A DNA stretch of 64,000 nucleotides, from positions 329,501-393,500 of the forward strand of contig NZ_CP119568.1 in assembly GCF_029277445.1 (NCBI RefSeq), read 5' to 3'. This DNA comes from Pararhizobium qamdonense. GTDB taxonomy: Bacteria; Pseudomonadota; Alphaproteobacteria; Rhizobiales; Rhizobiaceae. This document shows, one piece after another, positions 10,553-18,386 of the stretch (positions within the stretch are counted from its first letter, which is position 1; every line of letters starts with the position of its first letter). The translations under genes and the position numbers were made by a program. A model generated the notes under the pieces. It had not been told where the DNA came from and did no database searches. It saw only the letters and a list, made by a program, of their open reading frames with translations.

Positions 10553-11785
10553 CTACTGAATAAGCCTTGCGGCCCGTCCTGTCCGTCTAGTTGCGTTGCT
10601 GTAATAAGTGAAGGCCTGCTGGACCGATCTATGTCGCGACTGCTCCATACCTTCTGGCAGGGGGACGCCACGATTGGCTGCCTCGGTCAGATATCCAGAC
10701 CGAATCCCATGCGCCGAAAACTCCGCTGGCTCCAACCCAGCCATCTCCGCCCGCTGCTTGAGGATCGCATTGACCGACTGCGGATCGATCGCCCGCCGCG
10801 ACACGGTTCCCCATCGCCCGATCCCCCGAAACACGCTCCCGCTCTCGATCTTGGCGGCGACCAGCCACGCGTTCAATGTCTCTACCGGTCGGCCGGTGAG
10901 ATAGACGACGTCGTCCTGCTCGCCGCTGCTGGTCTTGGTGCGGCCGAGATGAATGGCGAGCGAGGGGAGGGGAGGGCCGTCCGGCACCTCGATCGGCGCC
11001 TCGACGGTCAGTTGCTCGCGGCGCAGCCCGGCGATCTCGCTGCGCCTCCGGCCACCGGAGGCGGAGGCGACCATCAGGATTGCCCGGTCACGCAGATCGC
11101 GCAGGCTGTCGGTCGCGCAGGTGGCCAGCAGTTTTGCCAGCACGTCACCGGTGACCGCCTTGGCGCTCTTGCGAAGACGTTGTCTTGGCGCGGTTCGGAT
11201 CGCCAGCCGAATGGCTGATTTGAGGGCAGGGGAGGCGAAGGCGCTGTCAAAACCGCGCCATTTGGTCAGCGTCGACCAATTGGCCAGCCGCCGGCGCACT
11301 GTGGCGGGGGCGTGCGGGCCCGTGGATTTCAGAAAACCCTGGCTTCGAAGATTTTCGTCGACCTCGGCCGGCATGCCATGATCCCGATCGGTCTCGCGGT
11401 GTTGCGGGTCCCACAGGTGATGGACGACGAATTTCAGCAGCAGTTCTTCGGGCGCCGGCCAGGGCAGCGATTTTCCTGTCGCTGCCAGTCCCCAGGCTTC
11501 GAGATAAGCGAGGTCCGAGGTCAGCGCCCTTAGCGTGTTGTCGCCCATGCCCTGGTTGACGAGATGGCGCAGCGTCTCGACATCCTGGTCGGTGAGCAAC
11601 TCAGCGAGTTCGTCGCGGCGCTCCATCGGCAGCACGGCGGCAATCGTGTCGAGCTCTTCGGCGCGGCGCTCGACTGCGGTGAGTGATTTTTTGGGTTTGG
11701 CGACAGGCGCTCCAAAAGGACGTTTCCGGCGGCCTAGACGACCGTAATTTCCCCCGATTCTTGCTGATTTGCGACTCCAGATCAA
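10553..11785 (-). CDS. Tyrosine recombinase / site-specific integrase (second type)
   Basis: A 410-residue recombinase. The N-terminal half is a helical core-binding domain; the C-terminal half carries the tyrosine-recombinase set: first Arg in SGGRRRSEIAGL, a beta-hairpin Lys region (GRTKTSSG), HGIRSGYLTEA (HxxR), the second His in SRHRS, and the nucleophile in AFTYYSNATRR. It is not closely related to the two other recombinases here. The start is uncertain: the frame opens with TTG at 11785, only 2 bases from an 11-bp inverted repeat (11788-11816) that may be its recombination site or operator. No obvious cargo genes accompany it. Confidence 0.85.
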   Translation of the reverse strand: MIWSRKSARIGGNYGRLGRRKRPFGAPVAKPKKSLTAVERRAEELDTIAAVLPMERRDELAELLTDQDVETLRHLVNQGMGDNTLRALTSDLAYLEAWGLAATGKSLPWPAPEELLLKFVVHHLWDPQHRETDRDHGMPAEVDENLRSQGFLKSTGPHAPATVRRRLANWSTLTKWRGFDSAFASPALKSAIRLAIRTAPRQRLRKSAKAVTGDVLAKLLATCATDSLRDLRDRAILMVASASGGRRRSEIAGLRREQLTVEAPIEVPDGPPLPSLAIHLGRTKTSSGEQDDVVYLTGRPVETLNAWLVAAKIESGSVFRGIGRWGTVSRRAIDPQSVNAILKQRAEMAGLEPAEFSAHGIRSGYLTEAANRGVPLPEGMEQSRHRSVQQAFTYYSNATRRTGRAARLIQ

Positions 11786-11787
11786 CT

Positions 11788-11816
11788 ACCATCGATAAAC
11801 GTTTGTTATCGATGGT
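11788..11816. repeat. Perfect 11-bp inverted repeat with 7-bp spacer at integrase start
   Basis: ACCATCGATAA at 11788-11798 and its exact complement TTATCGATGGT at 11806-11816 flank a 7-base spacer. Arm and spacer lengths are those of a tyrosine-recombinase core crossover site. The inner half GATAA-N7-TTATC is shared with the repeat at 13095-13119 before the other intact integrase. It could alternatively be an autoregulatory operator. Confidence 0.75.
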
Positions 11817-11927
11817 TAGACCACCGGGTGTGGCTTTTAGGTCCCCATTTCAATTAGAGCATTAAGCAAGAATTCCGGTACCAAATTCCCCGCTTACGAT
11901 TTCATGCGGAGGAGGGGAGGGGGCCAG

Positions 11928-13091
11928 CTAAAGCCCTGAAGCCTTGGTCAGATTCACGCGGAAGCGATCCCGTCGCCGCTGATACCTACGGGTCATTTCC
12001 GCAGAAGCATGACCAAGCTGTTTCTGCACGTAGCGTTCGTCAACGTCCGCCGAGGACGCGAGACCCGCCCGCAGGGAATGCCCGGAGAACTTGAAGGCGC
12101 GCTCGATCTCGCTGAGATCGCCGCGAACACCGGCCGCCATCGCAGTCCGCTTCACCAGCCGGGCGACTTCCTTGTCGTTCAGTCGGTCCGGGCCAACAGC
12201 CTTCCCTTGCCCCGTCACGCGGCGAAAGAGGGGGCCATGCGCCAGCTTGGCGAACTTGATCCAGGTTTCGACGGCCACAATCGGACACGTGGAGTTTGAG
12301 GAGCCACGGCCAATTTCAACCTCCCGCCAGCCCGTTTTACCGCGCAGGGTGACAAGCATACCCTTGTCGAGGATCTCGATCCAACCGCGGCCGTCTTCGG
12401 TTTGCTCGGCCTTCAGATCAAGGCCGACGATTTCGGAGCGGCGAAGGCCACCGGCAAACCCGATCAGCAACATGGCGCGGTCGCGCAGGCCGCGCAGGGA
12501 ACCGCGCTCCAGGGTCTCGACCATGGCGATGATATCCTCCGCCAACACCGCTTCTTTCTGGACCGGCGGCTTTGCATGACTGTTGCGGATGCCGGCCATC
12601 ACCGTCGCAATGTGCCTGTCTTTGCGATCAAGCGTGAGACCGCGCTGGGCATAGTTGCAGCTGAGGGAGGAGAGGCGCCGTTCGATGGTCGAGACGGAGT
12701 TGCCCTTGGCGGCCCGCGCAGCCGTGCCAATGGCACTGCCGGAAGCGCAGGCTGTGATGTAGAGCCCGACGGTTTGCGGGTGCGGTGGGAGGGAAGACAG
12801 ATTGGACCGCCGGCACCAAGCGGTGAAGTGTTTCCAGTCTGAGGCATAGGCCTTGCGGGTATTGGCGGAACTGGCAGCTTCGACGTAACCCCGGGCGCGA
12901 TCAGCAAGGCCTGCGAGATGGGCTGGCGTCTGATCCCCGCCGACGAGCGAGGGGAGGGGGCTTTCGACCGAAACCTCCGGCGCGGAAACATCACCGCCGG
13001 AGGCTGTGCTGAGAGATGGCGCTGGGGAGTCCTCGACGTGAGTTGCGCTGTTTTGCTCGATGATTTGGACCATTCCCTCTATAAAGAGCAT
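11928..13091 (-). CDS. Tyrosine recombinase / site-specific integrase, intact
   Basis: A 387-residue recombinase, the intact paralogue of the frameshifted copy at 7842-8950 and in the opposite orientation. The N-terminal about 70 residues are variable and acidic, then come the SAM-like domain and the catalytic domain with GLRRSEIVGL, FSGHSLRAGLASSA, LGHASAEMTRRYQRRRDRF (last His and Tyr nucleophile). Start chosen at ATG 13091; MVQIIEQ six codons later is an alternative. A 9-bp inverted repeat sits 4 bases upstream of the start. Nothing indicates the element it mobilises. Confidence 0.88.
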   Translation of the reverse strand: MLFIEGMVQIIEQNSATHVEDSPAPSLSTASGGDVSAPEVSVESPLPSLVGGDQTPAHLAGLADRARGYVEAASSANTRKAYASDWKHFTAWCRRSNLSSLPPHPQTVGLYITACASGSAIGTAARAAKGNSVSTIERRLSSLSCNYAQRGLTLDRKDRHIATVMAGIRNSHAKPPVQKEAVLAEDIIAMVETLERGSLRGLRDRAMLLIGFAGGLRRSEIVGLDLKAEQTEDGRGWIEILDKGMLVTLRGKTGWREVEIGRGSSNSTCPIVAVETWIKFAKLAHGPLFRRVTGQGKAVGPDRLNDKEVARLVKRTAMAAGVRGDLSEIERAFKFSGHSLRAGLASSADVDERYVQKQLGHASAEMTRRYQRRRDRFRVNLTKASGL

Positions 13092-13094
13092 AAC

Positions 13095-13119
13095 GTCCGA
13101 TAATGCAATCTTATCGGAC
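13095..13119. repeat. Perfect 9-bp inverted repeat with 7-bp spacer at integrase start
   Basis: GTCCGATAA (13095-13103) and TTATCGGAC (13111-13119) flank a 7-base spacer, immediately upstream of the integrase start. Spacer length and inner GATAA/TTATC bases match the repeat at 11788-11816. A lone half-like TTATCGGC occurs upstream of the broken paralogue at about 7814-7821. Confidence 0.75.
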
Positions 13120-13186
13120 CTTATTTCGGCATGACAGGGTGTGCGATTATACCCGCCATCGCATGCCTAAACCGCACCACGCAAAA

Positions 13187-13609
13187 TCAGCCAAGCCATG
13201 GGTCAACGATGATCGCGCCTGTCCCCTCGAAGTCTTTGACGTTGCGGGTGACCACAGTCAGTCCATGGACGAGGGCCGTCGCCGCAATCAAGGCATCGAC
13301 TTCATTGCGCCGATCAGGAATGTGCAGATGGGCGCAACGTGTCGCAACCGCGTCGTCGATGGCAATGATGCGACCGGCAAATTCAGGCCGGACGTTGCTG
13401 TCCAGCCAGGTCCGAAGCCGGGCGCCTTGCTGGGCATCGCGCCGCTTCACGCCAAGGACTCCACGCTCAAGTTCAAGGATGGTGATTGCCGAGAGGAAGA
13501 AGGAGGAGGCATTCTCTCGGCCGACCCAGGCCACGACATTGGCGTCGGCTTTGCCGTCGCCGATCTTTCGCAGCTCGGAGACGACATTGGTATCGAGCAG
13601 ATAGGTCAA
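13187..13609 (-). CDS. vapC: PIN-domain toxin (VapC type)
   Basis: A 140-residue PIN-domain ribonuclease, the usual VapC size. The expected acidic residues are visible: Asp6 in LLDTNVVSEL, Glu46 in the ITILELERG motif, Asp105 in NEVDALIAA and Asp126 in TRNVKDF. VapC toxins cleave RNA and are held inactive by the cognate antitoxin. The start overlaps the antitoxin stop by 4 bases, the standard antitoxin-first arrangement. It probably stabilises the integrase-rich region or the replicon. Function by family only. Confidence 0.9.
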   Translation of the reverse strand: MTYLLDTNVVSELRKIGDGKADANVVAWVGRENASSFFLSAITILELERGVLGVKRRDAQQGARLRTWLDSNVRPEFAGRIIAIDDAVATRCAHLHIPDRRNEVDALIAATALVHGLTVVTRNVKDFEGTGAIIVDPWLG

Positions 13610-13854
13610 GACAGATCCACCGGGCGCGAAAGAATCTCAACACGCTCGGGCGAAAAATCGATCTCCGAAAGCCCCGGCATGGACAGAGTTTCGATCAGGC
13701 TGCGGCGCTTGCCGGACAGACGATTAAAGTCGTCATAGGTCATCAGCACGTGCGAAGGCTTGCCACGGTCGGTGATGATCACAGGTCCGTTTTGCGCCGC
13801 TTTCTTAGCGCTGCTAACATCATGATTGAGTTCACGGCTCGTGAGGATGTTCAT
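13606..13854 (-). CDS. vapB: Antitoxin of the Phd/YefM class, partner of the PIN toxin
   Basis: An 82-residue antitoxin. The N-terminal DNA-binding part, MNILTSRELNHDVSSAKKAA followed by GPVIITDRGKPSHVLMTYDDF, is typical of Phd/YefM proteins. The longer frame starts at 13971, but ATG 13854 has a GGAG site and matches the family N-terminus. A 20-bp palindrome at 13867-13886 lies just upstream and is the likely autoregulatory operator. Confidence 0.88.
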   Translation of the reverse strand: MNILTSRELNHDVSSAKKAAQNGPVIITDRGKPSHVLMTYDDFNRLSGKRRSLIETLSMPGLSEIDFSPERVEILSRPVDLS

Positions 13855-13866
13855 CGCCTGCACTCC

Positions 13867-13886
13867 ATGTAGGTATGTACCTACAT
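13867..13886. promoter_or_regulatory. Palindromic operator of the toxin-antitoxin operon
   Basis: ATGTAGGTA-TG-TACCTACAT is a perfect palindrome with 9-bp arms, 12 bases upstream of the antitoxin ATG. Antitoxins of this class autorepress by binding such palindromes. It overlaps the probable -10 region (TATATG on the minus strand). Confidence 0.7.
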
Positions 13887-13986
13887 ATAGCATGGACCAT
13901 GGCTGACACAAGGCTTTACGTTCAAGGATGATGACTGGGCAACGGGATCGAGCGGAGCACCGCTCCATCAAAAGTCATAGCGGTCG

Positions 13987-14355
13987 TTACGCGGCTTCCC
14001 AGACCTGGTTCAAGATCTTGGCAGCCAAGGCCGCCTTGTCCTGCGGTAGAAAGCGGCCGTAGTGCTGCTGCACCACATCCGGCGTGTCCTGGATCGCATA
14101 GCTTGCCTGTTCATAAGACTCGGTCTGCTTCAGAAGATGGGTAGCCAGGATGTCCCGCAGGTTATAAGGGCCATGCGGCAGCAGACCTTTTATGGCGCCA
14201 CGCCCGGTATAGGGGTTGTAGATCCCATACCGTTGGATCACCGTTCGCCAGGCCTCGTAAAACTTGGTGGAATCGTAGGCCGCATCCAGGCTAGTTGTCT
14301 TCACCGTCTTGACGAACAGCGTGCCGGGCTCTTTTGCCGACCCAAAGCAAGACAC
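13987..14355 (-). pseudogene. Tyrosine recombinase C-terminal fragment
   Basis: 122 residues ending in a catalytic-domain tail: HGPYNLRDILATHLLKQT supplies the HxxR motif and DVVQQHYGRFLP the nucleophile. The upstream half with the first Arg is missing and no start is convincing. It is unlike the three larger recombinases here, so it is a relic of a fourth element. Confidence 0.7.
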
Positions 14356-14650
14356 CGCGATGGCGTTCGATATTGGCGTCGATCGAGTTTCGCGCTTGGA
14401 CGAACGATGGAAAATTGAGGCATTTAAAGGCCTCAGAGACCAAGCCGATTTCGATAGTGCATATGAGTTTGATCGCGAATAAATCGGTCAGGCGTCGCGT
14501 GCATTAGTTGGACCATCTTAAACTAGTTAATAGCCACCCGTCCGATTCAGGCCTAAAATAGCGCCACCAGTCCCCCTACGCTCAACCCTTTCCCGGCTGT
14601 GACTGTTTAAGAGACGATCTGCTCTTGCCCGACCTAATTGGAGCAGAGCT
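14356..14650. other. Intergenic region upstream of the first receiver gene
   Basis: No gene seen. It should contain the promoter of the receiver gene at 14651; a GGAG ribosome site lies just before that ATG. No GGAAC-type stress promoter was found here. Confidence 0.35.
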
Positions 14651-15244
14651 ATGCCAAATCTGGATCTGTTATACCTTCAAGAATCTGCCGCCAACACCGT
14701 CGTTGCCGCCGTCCATGCGTGGTGCGCGGCGACGGGCGTTGAATTGACGAGCGCTAAAGGAAAACAGGCCGTCGTCGCCGCCGTGCGGTTAGCAAAATCG
14801 GATATTGCCGGTGATCTGTTCACGGCACTCTCTCAGGAAATGTTTGACGCCGGGGGGGCTCCCGCCATTGGTGCCATTCTGGTTGTCGAAGATGAGCCGC
14901 TGATCGCGATGGATATTGAAGAGAGCCTGAAGAGCGCCGGGTTTCCGGTTAAAATTTGTCTGTCTTGCTCGGACGCAATCGCTTGGCTCGCGGATCACAC
15001 CCCGTCGGCCGCGATTTTGGACATCCATCTAAAGGATGGACCGTGCCATGACGTTGCAAGGCAACTCGAAACTCAAGCAGTCCCCTTTCTCGTATCGTCG
15101 GGGTCAGCCAGGGCTGATGCCGAGGAGATTTTCTTACGTGGAACATGGGTCGCCAAACCTTGCGATCCGGACCTGATGATCGAAGCGGTCAAACGGACTG
15201 TTTCCCGTTTCTCGAATGACGACCTCGTGGAGGTAAGCGCATGA
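14651..15244 (+). CDS. Single-domain response regulator with N-terminal helical extension
   Basis: 197 residues. Residues 1-72 are a helical region of unknown function. About 75-190 form a receiver domain with the acidic pair in VVEDEPLIAMDIE, phospho-acceptor Asp124 in AAILDIHLKDG, and the conserved Lys in TWVAKPCD. No output domain is present, so it probably acts as a phosphate sink or by protein contact. ATG 14651 has a GGAG site. It overlaps the next gene by ATGA. A second copy of this two-gene unit lies at 31067-31650, where the receiver lacks the N-terminal extension. Confidence 0.85.
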   Translation: MPNLDLLYLQESAANTVVAAVHAWCAATGVELTSAKGKQAVVAAVRLAKSDIAGDLFTALSQEMFDAGGAPAIGAILVVEDEPLIAMDIEESLKSAGFPVKICLSCSDAIAWLADHTPSAAILDIHLKDGPCHDVARQLETQAVPFLVSSGSARADAEEIFLRGTWVAKPCDPDLMIEAVKRTVSRFSNDDLVEVSA

Positions 15245-15423
15245 CCGAACTTAAAACCAAACGTCGTCCTCGGGGCATTTCGGCTCGGGGGGATTTCGAG
15301 GTCGCCAAAAGCATTGCAACCTCCTCAGAAGAAGCCCGGAAAGCCGCCGACAAACGAAAGACAGAAGCGTTGCGCGACGCGCGTCTTCGAGCCCAAACTG
15401 AAAACGGTGACTCTGCGAAATAG
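15241..15423 (+). CDS. Small basic/charged protein paired with the receiver
   Basis: 60 residues, rich in Arg, Lys, Glu and Ala, mostly helical, without Cys or membrane segments. The core SARGDFEVAKSIATSSEEAR, then KAADKRKTEALRDARL, aligns well with the 59-residue protein at 31067-31246. It starts within the receiver stop (ATGA), so the two are translationally coupled. I recognise no named family. A role as output partner of the receiver is inference from the conserved pairing. Confidence 0.75.
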   Translation: MTELKTKRRPRGISARGDFEVAKSIATSSEEARKAADKRKTEALRDARLRAQTENGDSAK

Positions 15424-15469
15424 AGCGTATTCGCCACAGCAAAAACCAAGCCCTCTGATCGGGAAAGCC

Positions 15470-15730
15470 ATGATGATCGATAAGCCGAAATATCCAGTGT
15501 CCCACGAAGACCGCCATTTCGTCTGTCAGGAAGAGGTTGAGGGGCCGCTGAAAGTCATCATCGACCAGGCGAATATGCACGGTTGGGGCACGCTTGAGGT
15601 GATCTCGGCCATTGAAGAGGTGATGAAGCACCTGCGGCTGGCGTATGCTGAACATCCCGATCCGGCAGAGGACCCAACAGACAGCAACGAGGGCCATGCT
15701 TTCATTCATGGACGTGGGGGCGCGGAATAA
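15470..15730 (+). CDS. Conserved hypothetical protein
   Basis: 86 residues starting MMIDKPKYPVSHEDRHFVCQ with an acidic C-terminus ending HGRGGAE. The frame is open from 15314, but the ATG-ATG at 15470 follows a GGGAAAG site and lies after the previous gene's stop, making it the best start. No motif recognised; one Cys. It may be the third gene of the receiver operon (46-base gap). Confidence 0.6.
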   Translation: MMIDKPKYPVSHEDRHFVCQEEVEGPLKVIIDQANMHGWGTLEVISAIEEVMKHLRLAYAEHPDPAEDPTDSNEGHAFIHGRGGAE

Positions 15731-15734
15731 ACAA

Positions 15735-15766
15735 AACCGCCACCCCTGTGCCCAAGGATGGCGGTT
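15735..15766. terminator. Hairpin after the receiver operon
   Basis: AACCGCCA (15735-15742) pairs with TGGCGGTT (15759-15766) around a 16-base loop, directly after the stop at 15730. There is no following T-run, so it is a weak terminator candidate. Confidence 0.45.
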
Positions 15767-15935
15767 CGGAAGGGCCCTTCCCCAGCAAAGGCACCTTCGC
15801 GCTCTCCTCGGATGAGCATCCGTAAGGAACCACTACTTTAGATTTCAGACAATCCCTGAACTGACCTTTTACCGTTAACCGGACAACGGCAGCGCGAACA
15901 TCCTCATTGCAAGCAAACATTGAAAAGAGAACCCA

Positions 15936-16091
15936 TTGACAGACCCAAACGGCGCATTGTTTTACGTGGTAGGCGCTGTGGCGGTACTTGCGGTCTTGCT
16001 GTTCATCGTTTGGGGCTTGCGAAAACCGTGGATTCGCGGGCCGTGGGCCGCTCCATGGCTGCATTCGACAAACAGTTTTGAACGAAAATAA
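15936..16091 (+). CDS. Small membrane protein, TTG start
   Basis: 51 residues from TTG 15936 with an AAGAGA site upstream. A single hydrophobic helix (LFYVVGAVAVLAVLLFIVWG) is followed by a basic, Trp/Pro-rich tail (RKPWIRGPWAAPW). An in-frame TGA at 15921 limits upstream starts. The topology and context of tiny membrane proteins make it plausible, but it is supported only by the reading frame and ribosome site. Confidence 0.5.
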   Translation: MTDPNGALFYVVGAVAVLAVLLFIVWGLRKPWIRGPWAAPWLHSTNSFERK

Positions 16092-16555
16092 CCAGGGTCT
16101 TGAGGCAACAGCACCCTGGCTGAAATTTGGCTTCGCGTCATTATCAACTTCGAGCGGATGAGGGGAGGTCGCTCGCCAAAAAAATCGAACCTAAAATTAG
16201 TTTCATATAATATAAGAAATATGGAAAATTCCCATATTGATTGAAACAACTTCATATAATCTACTGCGCTGCGGCTTTTTTAAGTATCTGTGTCAATGAA
16301 CCCGGTCGCTTCCCGTCAGGCAGCGACTGGTTATAAACTTTCAGTGTGCAGAACGCGGAACAAATGAGTAAAGCGGCAGTTCTCGGCGCAGCTGGCGCAG
16401 TCAGGTTTGCCTGCAAGCCAGATAGAGGTCCGAGCCCCCTCCTCGCTGGACCTCGCACATTCTCGCCCCGATGGTTGACGGGCACCATCACTGCCCTATT
16501 GTTCGGGCGTCGCTTACGAGGAGCGATACAGAGGGACGACTGAAGTCTGCCTTCG
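16092..16555. other. Gene-poor stretch
   Basis: Only short frames are seen. A frame beginning MSKAAVLGAAGAVRFACK at about 16364 is open for 59 codons but has no ribosome site and no recognisable family, so it is not called. Confidence 0.35.
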
Positions 16556-16585
16556 AGAACCGGACGAGCGGCATCGTCCGGTTCT
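16556..16585. terminator. Strong 12-bp hairpin
   Basis: AGAACCGGACGA (16556-16567) pairs perfectly with TCGTCCGGTTCT (16574-16585) around a 6-base loop, followed by TAAAT. It may terminate transcription from the left or be an IS end; no gene that it serves is certain. Confidence 0.5.
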
Positions 16586-16603
16586 TAAATAGTGAGGGAA
16601 GAG

Positions 16604-16717
16604 ATGACTTATGATTGGGATGGACGGCGCAACAGGATTGCAAATGCTGTCCGTTTGGCCACGGGCTTAGCGCTAGCATTTTTGGTCGTCGCAATGCCGG
16701 TGCTATTGTTTGCCTGA
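16604..16717 (+). CDS. Small membrane protein
   Basis: 37 residues: a polar, Arg-containing N-terminus (MTYDWDGRRNRIANAVRL) and one hydrophobic helix (ALAFLVVAMPVLLF). A GAGGGAAGAG ribosome site precedes ATG 16604, and a hairpin lies just upstream. No family recognised. Confidence 0.55.
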   Translation: MTYDWDGRRNRIANAVRLATGLALAFLVVAMPVLLFA

Positions 16718-16771
16718 GGCGACCAAACTTTCTGGTGTGGGCAACAGCGCTCGGCGGGGTGATACCTCCGC

Positions 16772-17298
16772 CGGATGGCCGGGCAGCGCAATGGTGCTGT
16801 ACTTTGGCGGCAACTGCGATGCAGAGGCTTTCGCGGCTCCCTTCGCGTCGTTGGTGAATGGACGGCAAGACGACGGCGGGCCGAGCGGGTCTCTGATCAG
16901 CAACTTCAAAAAGTGCCATCCGCCAGAACGATTGCCCGATTGATGACAACCGCTCGCGATCAACTGAGCAAGGCCGATACAATTACGATCGCGGCCATAG
17001 AAGCCGATGTTCCCGCCTTGATCGAAGCCCGTAATCTGATTGATCGCTTTCAAAGGATGATCAGAAGGAAAGCCAAGGCCGAACTCGACCTGTGGATCGC
17101 TGATGCCCGCCACAGTCTGTTCGCTCCCTTTGCTAACGGGATACTCAAAGATAAGGCAGCAGTGTCCGCAGCAATCACCGAACCTTGGTCAAACGGTCAG
17201 GTTGAAGGACAGATCAACAACTGAAGCTCGTCATAAGCCAAATGTACGGGCGTGCAAAGCTGGACCTACTTGAGGCGCGGTCAATTGGCGCGATATGA
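16772..17298 (+). pseudogene. ISL3-family transposase, C-terminal part, frameshifted
   Basis: The frame reads LWRQLRCRGFRGSLRVVGEW, SARTIARLM, LSKADTITIAAIEADVPALI, then WSNGQVEGQ, the strongly conserved ISL3 (IS204/IS1001/IS1096/IS1165) C-terminal block. A one-base loss in an A-run at about 17219 creates a stop; the next frame restores LKLVISQMYGRAKLDLLEAR to a stop at 17296-17298. The likely terminal inverted repeat ends near 17329. The N-terminal half of the transposase is absent. Confidence 0.88.
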
Positions 17299-17421
17299 AA
17301 GAAACCGTCATCAAATGTGCGTCAGAGGCAATATTCCACACGATGGCGTAGTTGCTAACCGCGTTTCCCAGTCTCCTGGTTGGTGGCAGACTGGTCCCAT
17401 TGACAACGGGAGGACATCACA

Positions 17422-18310
17422 ATGAAACAGTATGTCCGATTGGACGTCTCACAAAAGGAGACTGCCGTTTGCGTCGTTGACGAGACCGGTCGCCTGATCT
17501 TCGAGGGCCGGGCGAAGTCGGATCCTGGCGCTCTGGCGGCGCTGCTGGCGAAGAAGGCCCCGGATGCGGGACGCGTTGGCTTTGAGACTGGTGCCATGTC
17601 GAGCTTGCTCTGGCATGAACTGACAAGGATCGGTATGCCGGTTGTCTGTATCGACGCGCGACACGGACATGCGGTTCTTTCCGTCCGGATGAACAAAAGC
17701 GATGAGAAGGACGCGCGCGGTTTGGCCGATCTGGTTCGGATTGGATGGTATGCGAGGTTGCGGTGAAGAGTGAGGCCAGCCAACAGGTGCACTCGCTACT
17801 GATCGCACGGTCTCGGCTCGTGGCGATGCGACGAGATCTCCAAAATCAGATCCGATCGATGTTGAACGAATGCGGCCTGATCTTTCCTCGCGCCATCGCC
17901 GGACAATTCCAGCGCTGCGTCATCGACTTGACCGGAGAGGGTCATGTGCTTTGGACTGTCTTGCTACCGCGCCTCTCCGTCCATGGCCATGTCTGTCGAG
18001 AACTTCAGGGGTTGAATCGCCAGATCCGGCAGATGGCTCGAACAGACGAGACGACAAGGCGGTTGATACCGTGCCGGGCATCGGTGTGGTAACGGCATTG
18101 ATCTTCCGCCATACCATCGACAACCCGTCGCGCTTTCGAAGTGCAACACGTAGGTGCCTATCTGGGACTGACGCCGCGACGCAAGCAACCGGCGAAACGG
18201 ACACCGTCGGTCAAGTCTCGCGATGGGGAGATCGCTTGTTGCGAACCTATCTCTTCGAAGCGGCCAGTGTTTTGCTACATCCCACGAAACATTGGTGCTC
18301 CCTGAAGGTT
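17422..18310 (+). pseudogene. IS110-family transposase, multiply frameshifted
   Basis: The N-terminal DEDD domain is clear: [20 protein letters not shown], a Glu in [10 protein letters not shown], then CIDARH and [12 protein letters not shown]. Frame changes near 17755 and 18060 lead to the C-terminal domain with [13 protein letters not shown] and [20 protein letters not shown]; the region between shows a further shift. It breaks off near 18310, before the normal C-terminus. The upstream region 17330-17421 fits an IS110 left end. Non-functional. Confidence 0.88.
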
Positions 18311-18370
18311 TGGGGTGTTGATTATCGCCAGAGTTTGATCCAGTTTTCCATTTCGTAATATCCGCTGACA
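18311..18370. mobile_element. Possible IS terminal remnant
   Basis: A short unassigned segment ending TCCGCTGACAC separates the IS110 relic from the kinase gene. Ends beginning TGTCAGCGGA on the other strand occur in some insertion sequences, so this may be an IS terminus; I cannot confirm a family. Confidence 0.3.
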
Positions 18371-18386
18371 CAGCAAAAAGGCGTTT

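Noticed and set aside
7842..13091. A recombinase-in-trio (RIT) element
   Set aside because: Three tyrosine recombinases are near each other but are not contiguous, co-oriented or overlapping as in RIT elements.
16346..16543. 65-codon plus-strand frame (MQNAEQMSKAAVLGAAG)
   Set aside because: No ribosome site, no recognisable family and an odd, Pro/Arg-rich composition.
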